Positions 6,534-11,493 of a DNA stretch of 11,573 nucleotides are shown here, in pieces. Within the stretch, counting starts at the first letter, position 1. Each line of letters starts with the position of its first letter. Origin of the DNA: JBFISM01 sp041608535 (GTDB taxonomy: Bacteria > Actinomycetota > Acidimicrobiia > Spongiisociales > UBA5794); the NCBI GenBank assembly GCA_041608535.1, contig JBFISM010000120.1, positions 1 to 11,573 of the forward strand. Direction: 5' to 3'. The notes under the pieces are model-generated. The model searched no databases and was not told the DNA's origin. It worked only from the letters and a program-made list of their open reading frames with translations. Both the position numbers and the translations under genes were made by a program.

Positions 6534-7331
6534 CTACGTGTCGATGACACGGGTCTCCTCGTGGACGCAGCCACCGCCGATACGCGCTGCGTCCTGGGTC
6601 CACGTCAGGTCGATCCGGGAGGGGGAACCCATCTCCTCACCCTGGTGGATGACGATCGACCCGGTCGCCTCGCCCGCGGCCACCAGCGCAGTTGCGTAGG
6701 CCACGGCGGCACTACCTGTGGCCGCATCCTCGAAGACACCGGCGTCGGGGGCGAAGAACCGCACCCGGGTGACGTCGGCGCCCGGCGCCACCAGCATCGT
6801 GCCGAACCACTCCTTCATCACCTCGTGATCCGGATCGGCCGAAGCGACGTCGGCAACGTCGTCGTAGACAAGGATGGCGTAGTCCTTGGGGAGCTTCACC
6901 AGCCAGCTCGCCGCAGGAGCGGTCAGCCCGGCGCGGGACGCATACTCATACAGATCGATCCTGGCCGCATTCAGGGCGTCGAGCGGCGCTCGGATCCAGG
7001 CCGTGTCGCCGTCGGCGCCGATGGCCACCTCGCCGATCCCACACCGCACGGTGTCGATCCCACCCGGACCCATCTGCAGGAGGGTCCAGGCGGTACCCAC
7101 GAGCGGGTGACCGGCGAAGGGCAGCTCTTGACCAGGAGTGAAGATCCGGACATACGGATCGCCGCCGCTGCTCCAGTCGACGAACACCGTCTCGGCGAAC
7201 CCGAGCTCGGCAGCGATCTCCTGCATGGTCTCGGTGTCCAGGTCGGTGATGTCGTTGATCACCCCGAGATGGTTGCCTCCCTGCCCATCCCTCGTGAACA
7301 CCCGCAACACATGCGCAACCCGCGATGGCAT
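6534..7331 (-). CDS. PhzF-family (phenazine biosynthesis-like) isomerase/epimerase-fold protein
   Basis: This 265-residue cytoplasmic protein has the PhzF/diaminopimelate-epimerase-like double hotdog fold. Recognisable blocks are the N-terminal 'VFTRDGQGGNHLGVI'; the catalytic-Glu motif ELGFAETVFV with Glu47, matching the catalytic Glu45 of true PhzF; IFTPGQELPFAGHPLVGTAW; and near the C-terminus RVRFFAPDAGVFEDAATGSAA. Two usual residues differ: the common GNP becomes GNH at position 21, and EDPATGSA becomes EDAATGSA. No phenazine genes are near, so a role in phenazine synthesis should not be assumed; the wider family acts on varied small acids and is mostly uncharacterised. The ATG at 7331 has no clear Shine-Dalgarno but a -10-like box six bases upstream, suggesting a leaderless transcript. 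It converges with the phosphoesterase and diverges from a small membrane-protein gene. Confidence 0.9.
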   Translation of the reverse strand: MPSRVAHVLRVFTRDGQGGNHLGVINDITDLDTETMQEIAAELGFAETVFVDWSSGGDPYVRIFTPGQELPFAGHPLVGTAWTLLQMGPGGIDTVRCGIGEVAIGADGDTAWIRAPLDALNAARIDLYEYASRAGLTAPAASWLVKLPKDYAILVYDDVADVASADPDHEVMKEWFGTMLVAPGADVTRVRFFAPDAGVFEDAATGSAAVAYATALVAAGEATGSIVIHQGEEMGSPSRIDLTWTQDAARIGGGCVHEETRVIDT

Positions 7332-7337
7332 CCCCGG

Positions 7338-7343
7338 AGTGTA
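7338..7343 (-). promoter_or_regulatory. Putative leaderless -10 box of the PhzF-family gene
   Basis: On the minus strand TACACT (within GATACACT) is followed by six bases, CCGGGG, and then the ATG at 7331-7329. This spacing puts the expected transcription start at the start codon. No clear -35 box was found. Confidence 0.5.
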
Positions 7344-7362
7344 TCGAGCGGAGGTGGCGCGG

Positions 7363-7368
7363 TAGATT
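7363..7368 (+). promoter_or_regulatory. Putative -10 box of the small membrane-protein gene
   Basis: TAGATT fits TANNNT and lies 28 bases before the GTG at 7397, leaving room for a short leader that carries GAGGG at 7387-7391. It is only 20 bases from the divergent -10 box of the PhzF-family gene. No -35 box is evident. Confidence 0.35.
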
Positions 7369-7396
7369 CGCCGTCGGCGCGGGGACGAGGGCTGTC

Positions 7397-7621
7397 GTGG
7401 ACATAACGGAGTTGTTGGGGCTCGACGATCTCTTGAGCCAGTTCATCCTCGCGGTGGGGGCCGCCCTGGTGCTGGGGAACGGGTACGCCATTTATCAGCA
7501 CTCCCGGGGCAAGACGCCGGCGGGAGCTCAGGGTGCGTTCCGGGCGGGCCGGGCGTGGTGGTTGTTCGGTGTCGGTGTGCTCATCGCGGTGTGGGGAGTG
7601 GCCAGCCTCGTCACCTCGTGA
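7397..7621 (+). CDS. Small two-helix membrane protein, function unknown
   Basis: A 74-residue protein with two likely transmembrane helices: FILAVGAALVLGNGYAIY at about residues 15-32 and WWLFGVGVLIAVWGVASLV near the C-terminus. They are joined by a basic, polar loop (QHSRGKTPAGAQGAFRAGRA) that probably faces the cytoplasm. I do not recognise a family. The GTG at 7397 is chosen because GAGGG lies five bases upstream and the peptide upstream of it (Arg-rich) looks non-coding; the frame is open further back to an ATG at 7325 that overlaps the divergent gene start. The compositional pattern (hydrophobic blocks, Trp near the membrane edges) supports a real protein. The tRNA-Gly gene follows 61 bases later on the same strand; no functional link can be inferred. 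Confidence 0.65.
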   Translation: MDITELLGLDDLLSQFILAVGAALVLGNGYAIYQHSRGKTPAGAQGAFRAGRAWWLFGVGVLIAVWGVASLVTS

Positions 7622-7626
7622 TGGCC

Positions 7627-7645
7627 CGATTCCGGGGTCGAATCG
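7627..7645 (+). other. Hairpin after the small membrane-protein gene
   Basis: CGATTC (7627-7632) and GAATCG (7640-7645) are exact reverse complements around a seven-base loop, starting six bases after the stop codon. It may end the upstream transcript before the tRNA promoter. It has no T-tract. Confidence 0.3.
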
Positions 7646-7650
7646 CGCAG

Positions 7651-7656
7651 TATCAT
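7651..7656 (+). promoter_or_regulatory. Putative -10 box for the tRNA-Gly/dcd unit
   Basis: TATCAT differs from TATAAT at one base and lies 26 bases before the first base of the tRNA, as expected for a short 5' leader removed by RNase P. The -35 region is not convincing. Confidence 0.38.
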
Positions 7657-7682
7657 GCCGCGGTCCGGCCAAGGACACAGCT

Positions 7683-7753
7683 GCGGGTGTAGTTCAATGG
7701 CAGAACACAAGCTTCCCAAGCTTGGAATGGGGGTTCGATTCCCCTCACCCGCT
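7683..7753 (+). tRNA. tRNA-Gly, anticodon CCC
   Basis: All arms fold by eye. The acceptor GCGGGTG (7683-7689) pairs with CACCCGC (7746-7752). The D stem is GTTC with GAAC. The anticodon stem CAAGC/GCTTG encloses the loop TTCCCAA, giving anticodon CCC for GGG glycine codons. The variable loop is four bases. The T stem GGGGG/CCCCT includes one G-T pair and encloses TTCGATT. The discriminator base is T, usual for bacterial glycine tRNAs, and CCA is not encoded. The dcd start codon lies four bases beyond the discriminator. Confidence 0.95.
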
Positions 7754-7757
7754 CGAG

Positions 7758-8318
7758 ATGATCTTCTCCGATCGCACCATCAAGGAGTCCGTGGCGACGG
7801 GCCGGATCATCATCGATCCGTATGACGAGGCAATGGTGCAGCCATCGAGTGTTGATCTGCGGTGTGGTGCGGTGTTCCGGGTCTTCGAGAACCACAAGTA
7901 CCCCGTCATCGATCCGAAGGCGCCACAAGAGGACCTGACCACCGCGATCGAGTCCACACCGGATGAGCCCTTCATCCTCCACCCGGGTGAGTTCGTCCTC
8001 GGTTCGACGCTCGAGGTGATCGGTTTGGCCGACGACATCGTCGCCCGGCTCGAGGGCAAATCCAGCCTGGGTCGCCTCGGTCTGCTGATCCACTCAACGG
8101 CCGGATTCATCGATCCCGGCTTCAAGGGTCAGGTCACGCTGGAGCTGTCGAATGTGGCCAATCTCCCGATTGCCATCTATCCCGAGATGAAGATCGGTCA
8201 GGTCTCCTTCTACGAGCTGTCCACACCGGCCGAGCACCCGTACGGGTCCTCTGGTGCGGGCTCGAAGTACCAAGGCCAGAGCGGACCGACGCCGAGCCGG
8301 ATCCACCAGGATTTTTAA
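7758..8318 (+). CDS. dcd: dCTP deaminase, probably the bifunctional dUMP-forming type
   Basis: A 186-residue cytoplasmic enzyme of pyrimidine deoxynucleotide synthesis, deaminating dCTP and supplying dUMP for thymidylate synthesis. It closely resembles the mycobacterial enzyme (shown there to have both deaminase and dUTPase activity). Shared blocks are VQPSSVDLR, RVFENHKYPVIDP, EPFILHPGEFVLGSTLE, GKSSLGRLGLLIHSTAGFIDPGFKG, ELSNVANLPI, MKIGQVSFYEL, and the C-terminal lid EHPYGSSGAGSKYQGQSGPTPSR. Key residues include Arg106 and catalytic Glu129. The length and both ends match the family, so the ATG at 7758 is secure. It has no proper Shine-Dalgarno: the upstream bases belong to the tRNA. Thus its mRNA probably arises by 3'-end processing of the tRNA, leaving a leader of only a few bases. 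Confidence 0.95.
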   Translation: MIFSDRTIKESVATGRIIIDPYDEAMVQPSSVDLRCGAVFRVFENHKYPVIDPKAPQEDLTTAIESTPDEPFILHPGEFVLGSTLEVIGLADDIVARLEGKSSLGRLGLLIHSTAGFIDPGFKGQVTLELSNVANLPIAIYPEMKIGQVSFYELSTPAEHPYGSSGAGSKYQGQSGPTPSRIHQDF

Positions 8319-8401
8319 CCCTGCTCTAACGCCCACCTAGGTGCCTGCTGACCATCGTGTGCCAGCCTGACGGCAGGAGGACACCACACGAGGGAGGCAC
8401 C

Positions 8402-8563
8402 ATGGCGGGGGCGCTGGTCGCTCAGGCCACGACCGGGGGACCGATCTCTCAGCTCGTCGGGTTTCACGTGGACCCGCTGTACACCAGCTTGGCGGCCGTC
8501 GTCGTCGGAGCCGTGCTCGTCTATCGCGTCAACTCACAGGATCTCTGGCGACGGCGACACTGA
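8402..8563 (+). CDS. 53-residue single-helix membrane protein, function unknown
   Basis: A short protein with one likely transmembrane helix, LYTSLAAVVVGAVLVYRV at about residues 26-43, preceded by a small polar N-terminus and followed by a basic tail (WRRRH), which suggests the C-terminus lies in the cytoplasm. I do not recognise a family. The ATG at 8402 is supported by a strong AGGGAGG at 8391-8397, four bases upstream; a GTG at 8357 in the same frame is less likely. It converges on the transporter gene, with 33 bases between stop codons. The 83-base gap after dcd contains a 10-base perfect palindrome, CACCTAGGTG (8334-8343), of unknown meaning. Confidence 0.6.
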   Translation: MAGALVAQATTGGPISQLVGFHVDPLYTSLAAVVVGAVLVYRVNSQDLWRRRH

Positions 8564-8596
8564 CCCCATCGATCGTGGCGAGTGCGCCGCTTCGTG

Positions 8597-9460
8597 TCAG
8601 ATCGCAGCCGGGACATGCACCACTTCGTCTGCTGTGGCAGTGGACGAGAGAATGCCACCGGTCAGCACCAGACCGATGCCGACCCAGGCGAGGAGATCGG
8701 GCCGCTCGCCGAGAAACACCAGCGCCCACACGATCGCCGACGCCGGTTCGAGGTACATCAGCACGGCGACCCCTGCGATGGGTAGCTGGCGCATGGCCTG
8801 CCAGTAGATGACGGCGGCGACTCCGGTCAGCAGAACGCCGAGGATCACCAGCTCCATCCAGAACTCGGACGACTCGACTACCGCCTGGATGGCCCACGGC
8901 GTCATCACGATCGAGGCGACACTCAGCTCGCTTGCGGCCATGGTGAGCGCCCCCAGCCGCTGCACCGCCGGCTTGGCCACCAGCATGAGGGTGGCCAGGC
9001 TGACAGCGCTGAAGATCGCCGCCGCCAAGCCCAGTGCTGTAATCTCACCACCCGGCCTGACCACGAGCAGCACCCCGGCGAGGGCGATTCCGAGTCCCGA
9101 GTACACGCGGCGATGCGCAGATTCGCCCAACAACCTCGGAGCGAGGACCGAGGCCAGCACCGGACCCAAGTAGAGGATCGCCAGGGCGATGGCGACCGTG
9201 GTCTCCGTAATGGCGAGAAAGAAACTCGCCCAATGCGCCGCCAGCAGCGATCCCGAGATCGCAACCCGCCCCCGATCGGTCGACGGGACCGTGAGCCTGC
9301 CGCGAATAGCGAGAAACCCGATCACGGTGAGCGCACCGAGCCAGACCCGGGCAGCGACCAGCTGCTGCCACGGCACGTCGCCTCGCACTATCAGGGGGAT
9401 GGCACCCCAGGAGATCGCGAGGAGCGCCAGCAGTGCAGCGGCCCAGTGGCGAGAACCCAT
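8597..9460 (-). CDS. EamA/DMT-superfamily transporter (10 TM)
   Basis: A 287-residue inner-membrane permease of the drug/metabolite transporter superfamily, made of two EamA repeats of five helices each. The hydrophobic pattern shows about ten segments, from HWAAALLALLAISWGAIPLIV near the N-terminus to LLAWVGIGLVLTGGILSS near the C-terminus. Family marks include 'W' and 'P' in the first helix, AILYLGPVLASVLAPRLLGE in the first repeat and the matching VLMYLEPASAIVWALVFLGERP in the second. The length is typical. Such proteins export amino acids or other metabolites or import others; the substrate cannot be read from sequence. The ATG at 9460 begins directly at the first helix and is preceded by a leaderless-type -10 box. 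It diverges from the SGNH-SLH gene across 132 bases. Confidence 0.92.
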   Translation of the reverse strand: MGSRHWAAALLALLAISWGAIPLIVRGDVPWQQLVAARVWLGALTVIGFLAIRGRLTVPSTDRGRVAISGSLLAAHWASFFLAITETTVAIALAILYLGPVLASVLAPRLLGESAHRRVYSGLGIALAGVLLVVRPGGEITALGLAAAIFSAVSLATLMLVAKPAVQRLGALTMAASELSVASIVMTPWAIQAVVESSEFWMELVILGVLLTGVAAVIYWQAMRQLPIAGVAVLMYLEPASAIVWALVFLGERPDLLAWVGIGLVLTGGILSSTATADEVVHVPAAI

Positions 9461-9466
9461 CGCTCA

Positions 9467-9472
9467 AGGCTA
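9467..9472 (-). promoter_or_regulatory. Putative leaderless -10 box of the transporter gene
   Basis: On the minus strand TAGCCT is followed by six bases, TGAGCG, and the ATG at 9460-9458. There is no Shine-Dalgarno sequence. This is the same layout as at the PhzF-family gene. Confidence 0.48.
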
Positions 9473-9577
9473 ATGGGGATCGACCGGTTCGCCTTCTTTG
9501 GGCGAGGATGGTTCCAGAGCCGCTGGCGGGAGCGGCGATCTGCGCCGGGGACGTTGGGCATCGCCGGCTTCCCCGCC

Positions 9578-9583
9578 TAGCCT
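9578..9583 (+). promoter_or_regulatory. Putative -10 box of the SGNH-SLH gene
   Basis: TAGCCT, the same hexamer as in the divergent transporter promoter, lies nine bases before the ATG at 9593. A transcript would have a leader of at most a few bases. CTGGGG just before the ATG is a poor Shine-Dalgarno site. Confidence 0.38.
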
Positions 9584-9592
9584 GATCTGGGG

Positions 9593-11107
9593 ATGAAGGG
9601 ACAAAACCGCCGCGTGTGGTGGCGAACGGCGTCTGCGATCGCAATGGTGACGGTCCTGCTCGGCGCCGCGACGAGTGCAGCACCGGCACCGGCACCGGCA
9701 ACGGCGGCGGTCGCCGGCGGCGACTGCTCCAACACGTCGACCGGCGCCACCCCGATCAGCGATCTCGGGGCTGACGGCGCTCTGTACTTCGATTCCAACA
9801 CCATGCCTGCCGCTCACTCCGCTGCGGCACAGGCGGTGCTCCCGATCGAAGGCACGATCGGGATGGCGTCGATTGGGATGTCCAATGCAGTACTCGAATG
9901 GGAGCGCTTCCGGGAGGGGCTGGCGGGCACGGCCGGCGTATCTCCGGCGATCAAGGTGGCGAACGGCGCTCTTGGCGGGACACCGATGGCCGATTGGGCC
10001 AACCCGGAGCATGAAGCGTGGTCTCTCTCCTTGCAGCGGTTGGCGGACGACGGCATGGCGCCGCACGAGGTGCAGGTGTTGTGGGTGAAGATGGGTTCTC
10101 AGCTCGGTCAGCTCTTCGGTGACGACTTCGACACCCGGGTGGAGAAGGAGCGTGCCTGGCTGAACGAAGTGCTGGTAAACGCGGCGGCGACGTTCCCGAA
10201 TTTGAAGCGGGCCTACTTCTCGTCGCGGATCTACGCAGGGTATGGCGACAACCCCAACCACTCGGAACCGGAGACCGGCTACGACAACGGGTTTGCGGTG
10301 CGGGCCGTTGTCGATGATTCCGTCCAGGGCATCGCCCCGGTGTGGGCGGCGTGGGGCCCGTATCTGTGGGCAGACGGACTCGTGCCACGCAACGATGGGT
10401 TCTTCTGGGAGTGTGCTGATTTCGCCGCAGACGGCATCCACCCATCCGGCGCCGGACAGGACAAAATCGCCGAGATGTTGCACGGGTTCTTCTCCACAGA
10501 CCCAACGACCTGTGGTTGGTACTTGGAGGACCCGTCGGGCTGCGGCGCCGCCGATCCCCTCGACCTCGGACCCTTCGCCGATGTGCCGCACGACGACACC
10601 TTCGTGGACGACATCGCCTGGCTGGCGGAGAGTGGCATCACCTTCGGGTGCAACCCTCCCGTCAACACCCTGTTCTGCCCAGACGACGACGTGACCCGAG
10701 AGCAGATGGCGGCATTCCTGGTGCGAGCGTTGCACCTGCCATCCGGTGAGGAGACATTCGTCGACGACGACGGTTCGCTCTTCGAGGCGGAGATCGAAGC
10801 GCTCGCCGCCGCCGAGATCACCCTGGGCTGCAACCCACCGAGCAACGACATGTTCTGCCCAGACGACTTCATCACCCGAGGTCAGATGGCCGCGTTCTTG
10901 GTGCGGGCATTGGCGCTCCCCGAAGGTACCGAACGCTTCACCGACGACAACGGCTCGCTCTTCGAGGCGGAGATCGAAGCGCTCGCCGCCGCCGAGATCA
11001 CCCTGGGCTGCAACCCACCGAGCAACGACATGTTCTGCCCGGACGACTTCGTCACCCGCAAAGAGATGGCTGCCTTCCTTCACCGAGCTGCCGCCTTCTT
11101 CCCCTAG
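9593..11107 (+). CDS. Secreted SGNH-hydrolase-like protein with three C-terminal SLH repeats
   Basis: A 504-residue exported protein. Residues 1 to about 41 are a signal peptide and Ala/Pro-rich segment: basic KGQNRRVWWR, hydrophobic core AIAMVTVLLGAATSAA, then PAPAPATAAVA. Residues about 60-305 resemble an SGNH/GDSL-type esterase: SIGMSNAVLEW with candidate nucleophile Ser97, VANGALGGTPMADW, QVLWVKMG, and DGIHPSGAGQDKIAEML with candidate Asp280 and His283. The typical Gly and Asn oxyanion residues are not certain. Residues from about 328 hold three S-layer-homology repeats beginning at Phe328, Phe389 and Phe449, each with GCNPP, FCPDD and an 'MAAFL.RA' helix; these should bind it to the cell wall. 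A likely role is a surface-anchored carbohydrate esterase, which is inference. The ATG at 9593 directly starts the signal peptide. Confidence 0.85.
   Translation: MKGQNRRVWWRTASAIAMVTVLLGAATSAAPAPAPATAAVAGGDCSNTSTGATPISDLGADGALYFDSNTMPAAHSAAAQAVLPIEGTIGMASIGMSNAVLEWERFREGLAGTAGVSPAIKVANGALGGTPMADWANPEHEAWSLSLQRLADDGMAPHEVQVLWVKMGSQLGQLFGDDFDTRVEKERAWLNEVLVNAAATFPNLKRAYFSSRIYAGYGDNPNHSEPETGYDNGFAVRAVVDDSVQGIAPVWAAWGPYLWADGLVPRNDGFFWECADFAADGIHPSGAGQDKIAEMLHGFFSTDPTTCGWYLEDPSGCGAADPLDLGPFADVPHDDTFVDDIAWLAESGITFGCNPPVNTLFCPDDDVTREQMAAFLVRALHLPSGEETFVDDDGSLFEAEIEALAAAEITLGCNPPSNDMFCPDDFITRGQMAAFLVRALALPEGTERFTDDNGSLFEAEIEALAAAEITLGCNPPSNDMFCPDDFVTRKEMAAFLHRAAAFFP
10775..10860 (+). repeat. Internal direct repeat, copy 1 (86 bp)
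   Basis: Bases 10775-10860 are identical to 10955-11040, 180 bp (60 codons) downstream, within SLH repeats 2 and 3. Identity over 86 bases, including every synonymous position, points to recent duplication or gene conversion. Confidence 0.95.
10955..11040 (+). repeat. Internal direct repeat, copy 2 (86 bp)
   Basis: Second copy of the 86-bp block in SLH repeat 3. Identity breaks at 11041, where G replaces A, and upstream at 10954, where C replaces T; beyond these points similarity continues with scattered changes. Confidence 0.95.
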
Positions 11108-11142
11108 GCGCAACGTGAAGAAGCTGTGTTGCCTTCGCGGTC

Positions 11143-11164
11143 GCGCACCGGTTCCCAGGTGCGC
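11143..11164 (+). terminator. Strong GC hairpin downstream of the SGNH-SLH gene
   Basis: GCGCACC (11143-11149) pairs perfectly with GGTGCGC (11158-11164) over an eight-base loop, starting 35 bases after the stop codon. It is a seven-pair GC-rich stem without a T-tract. It could stabilise the mRNA 3' end or help termination. Confidence 0.45.
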
Positions 11165-11177
11165 TCACCACACGGAA

Positions 11178-11198
11178 CCCGCGCTGTGCGGGGGGTTT
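11178..11198 (+). terminator. Second GC hairpin with a short T run
   Basis: CCCGC (11178-11182) pairs with GCGGG (11188-11192) over a five-base loop, followed by GGGTTT. Together with the stronger hairpin just upstream it makes a plausible tandem terminator, though the T run is only three bases. Confidence 0.4.
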
Positions 11199-11225
11199 GT
11201 CCAGACACTCGACCAAGCAGCCGTG

Positions 11226-11241
11226 ATTACAACAGTGTAAT
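11226..11241. promoter_or_regulatory. Perfect palindrome, putative operator site 1
   Basis: ATTACA and TGTAAT are exact reverse complements around a four-base centre, ACAG. The 16-bp size and 6-4-6 form are typical of a binding site for a dimeric helix-turn-helix repressor. The regulator is not encoded in the window. Confidence 0.5.
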
Positions 11242-11258
11242 TAATCTGTATAGGTTGA

Positions 11259-11274
11259 ACCACAGTGTTGTAAT
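11259..11274. promoter_or_regulatory. Imperfect palindrome, putative operator site 2
   Basis: ACCACA-GTGT-TGTAAT keeps the right half-site TGTAAT of site 1 exactly and four of six left half-site bases. Its centre is 33 bp from that of site 1, close to three helical turns. It lies between a TTGAAC (11255-11260) and a TATATG (11281-11286) that could be weak promoter elements. Confidence 0.42.
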
Positions 11275-11420
11275 TAGTTCTATATGGCTGCCGAGAACCT
11301 CGCTGGGCCGATGGGCTCAACTTCCAGCATTTTGAATTTTGAGTCAAAAAGCAAAGCCGTTGTGGCACAGCCGTTTTGAGCCATTCTTGTTTATTTCGAC
11401 ATTGTGTCTAAACAAACGGC

Positions 11421-11450
11421 TTGCGGTGTTCTGGATGCCGTATACGGTAT
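11421..11450 (+). promoter_or_regulatory. Possible promoter overlapped by a near-palindrome
   Basis: TTGCGG (11421-11426) and TACGGT (11443-11448), 16 bases apart, resemble -35 and -10 boxes. The -10 overlaps CCGTATACGG (11438-11447), a perfect 10-base palindrome that extends to 16 bases (11435-11450) with one mismatched pair. ATGCCGT is also directly repeated at 11435 and 11449. It lies 44 bases before the GTG at 11494 and could control that gene. Confidence 0.4.
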
Positions 11451-11493
11451 GCCGTGCTCCAGTCCTTTCCCCCTACTGGAACGAGCGAAAGCA

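Larger units (their letters stand above)
11108..11493. other. Gene-free, partly AT-rich intergenic region with hairpins and palindromes
   Basis: I find no credible gene in these 386 bases. The first 85 bases carry two GC-rich hairpins. Then base composition drops sharply: 21 of 60 bases are G or C at 11221-11280 and 27 of 60 at 11341-11400, against roughly two-thirds in the genes. The AT-rich part contains two 16-bp palindrome-like sites, a TTTTGA/TCAAAA inverted repeat (11337-11349), and AGCCGTT at 11355 and 11369 with the inverse AACGGCT at 11415. A near-palindrome over a possible promoter follows at 11435-11450. Short open frames on both strands here show no protein-like composition. Confidence 0.7.

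Noticed and set aside
6534..7331. Phenazine biosynthesis cluster
   Set aside because: Only a PhzF-fold protein is present; no other phz genes are nearby and the family is much wider than phenazine synthesis.
8334..8343. CACCTAGGTG palindrome after dcd as an operator or terminator
   Set aside because: Only ten bases with no loop for a stable hairpin, no T-tract and no second copy; could be chance, so it is mentioned only within a gene entry.
9470..11113. Very long open frame on the minus strand opposite the SGNH-SLH gene (547 codons)
   Set aside because: It is Arg/His/Val-rich with no recognisable domain, its internal repeats mirror the SLH repeats, and the plus strand encodes a clear signal peptide and SLH domains. 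It is an antisense shadow of high-GC codon use.
11126..11368. Short overlapping open frames on both strands in the right-end intergenic region
   Set aside because: They overlap hairpins and palindromes, lack ribosome binding sites, and have no protein-like pattern.
11337..11421. Possible CRISPR-like repeat cluster from repeated AGCCGTT
   Set aside because: Repeats are only seven bases, spacing is irregular, one copy is inverted, and no cas genes are present.
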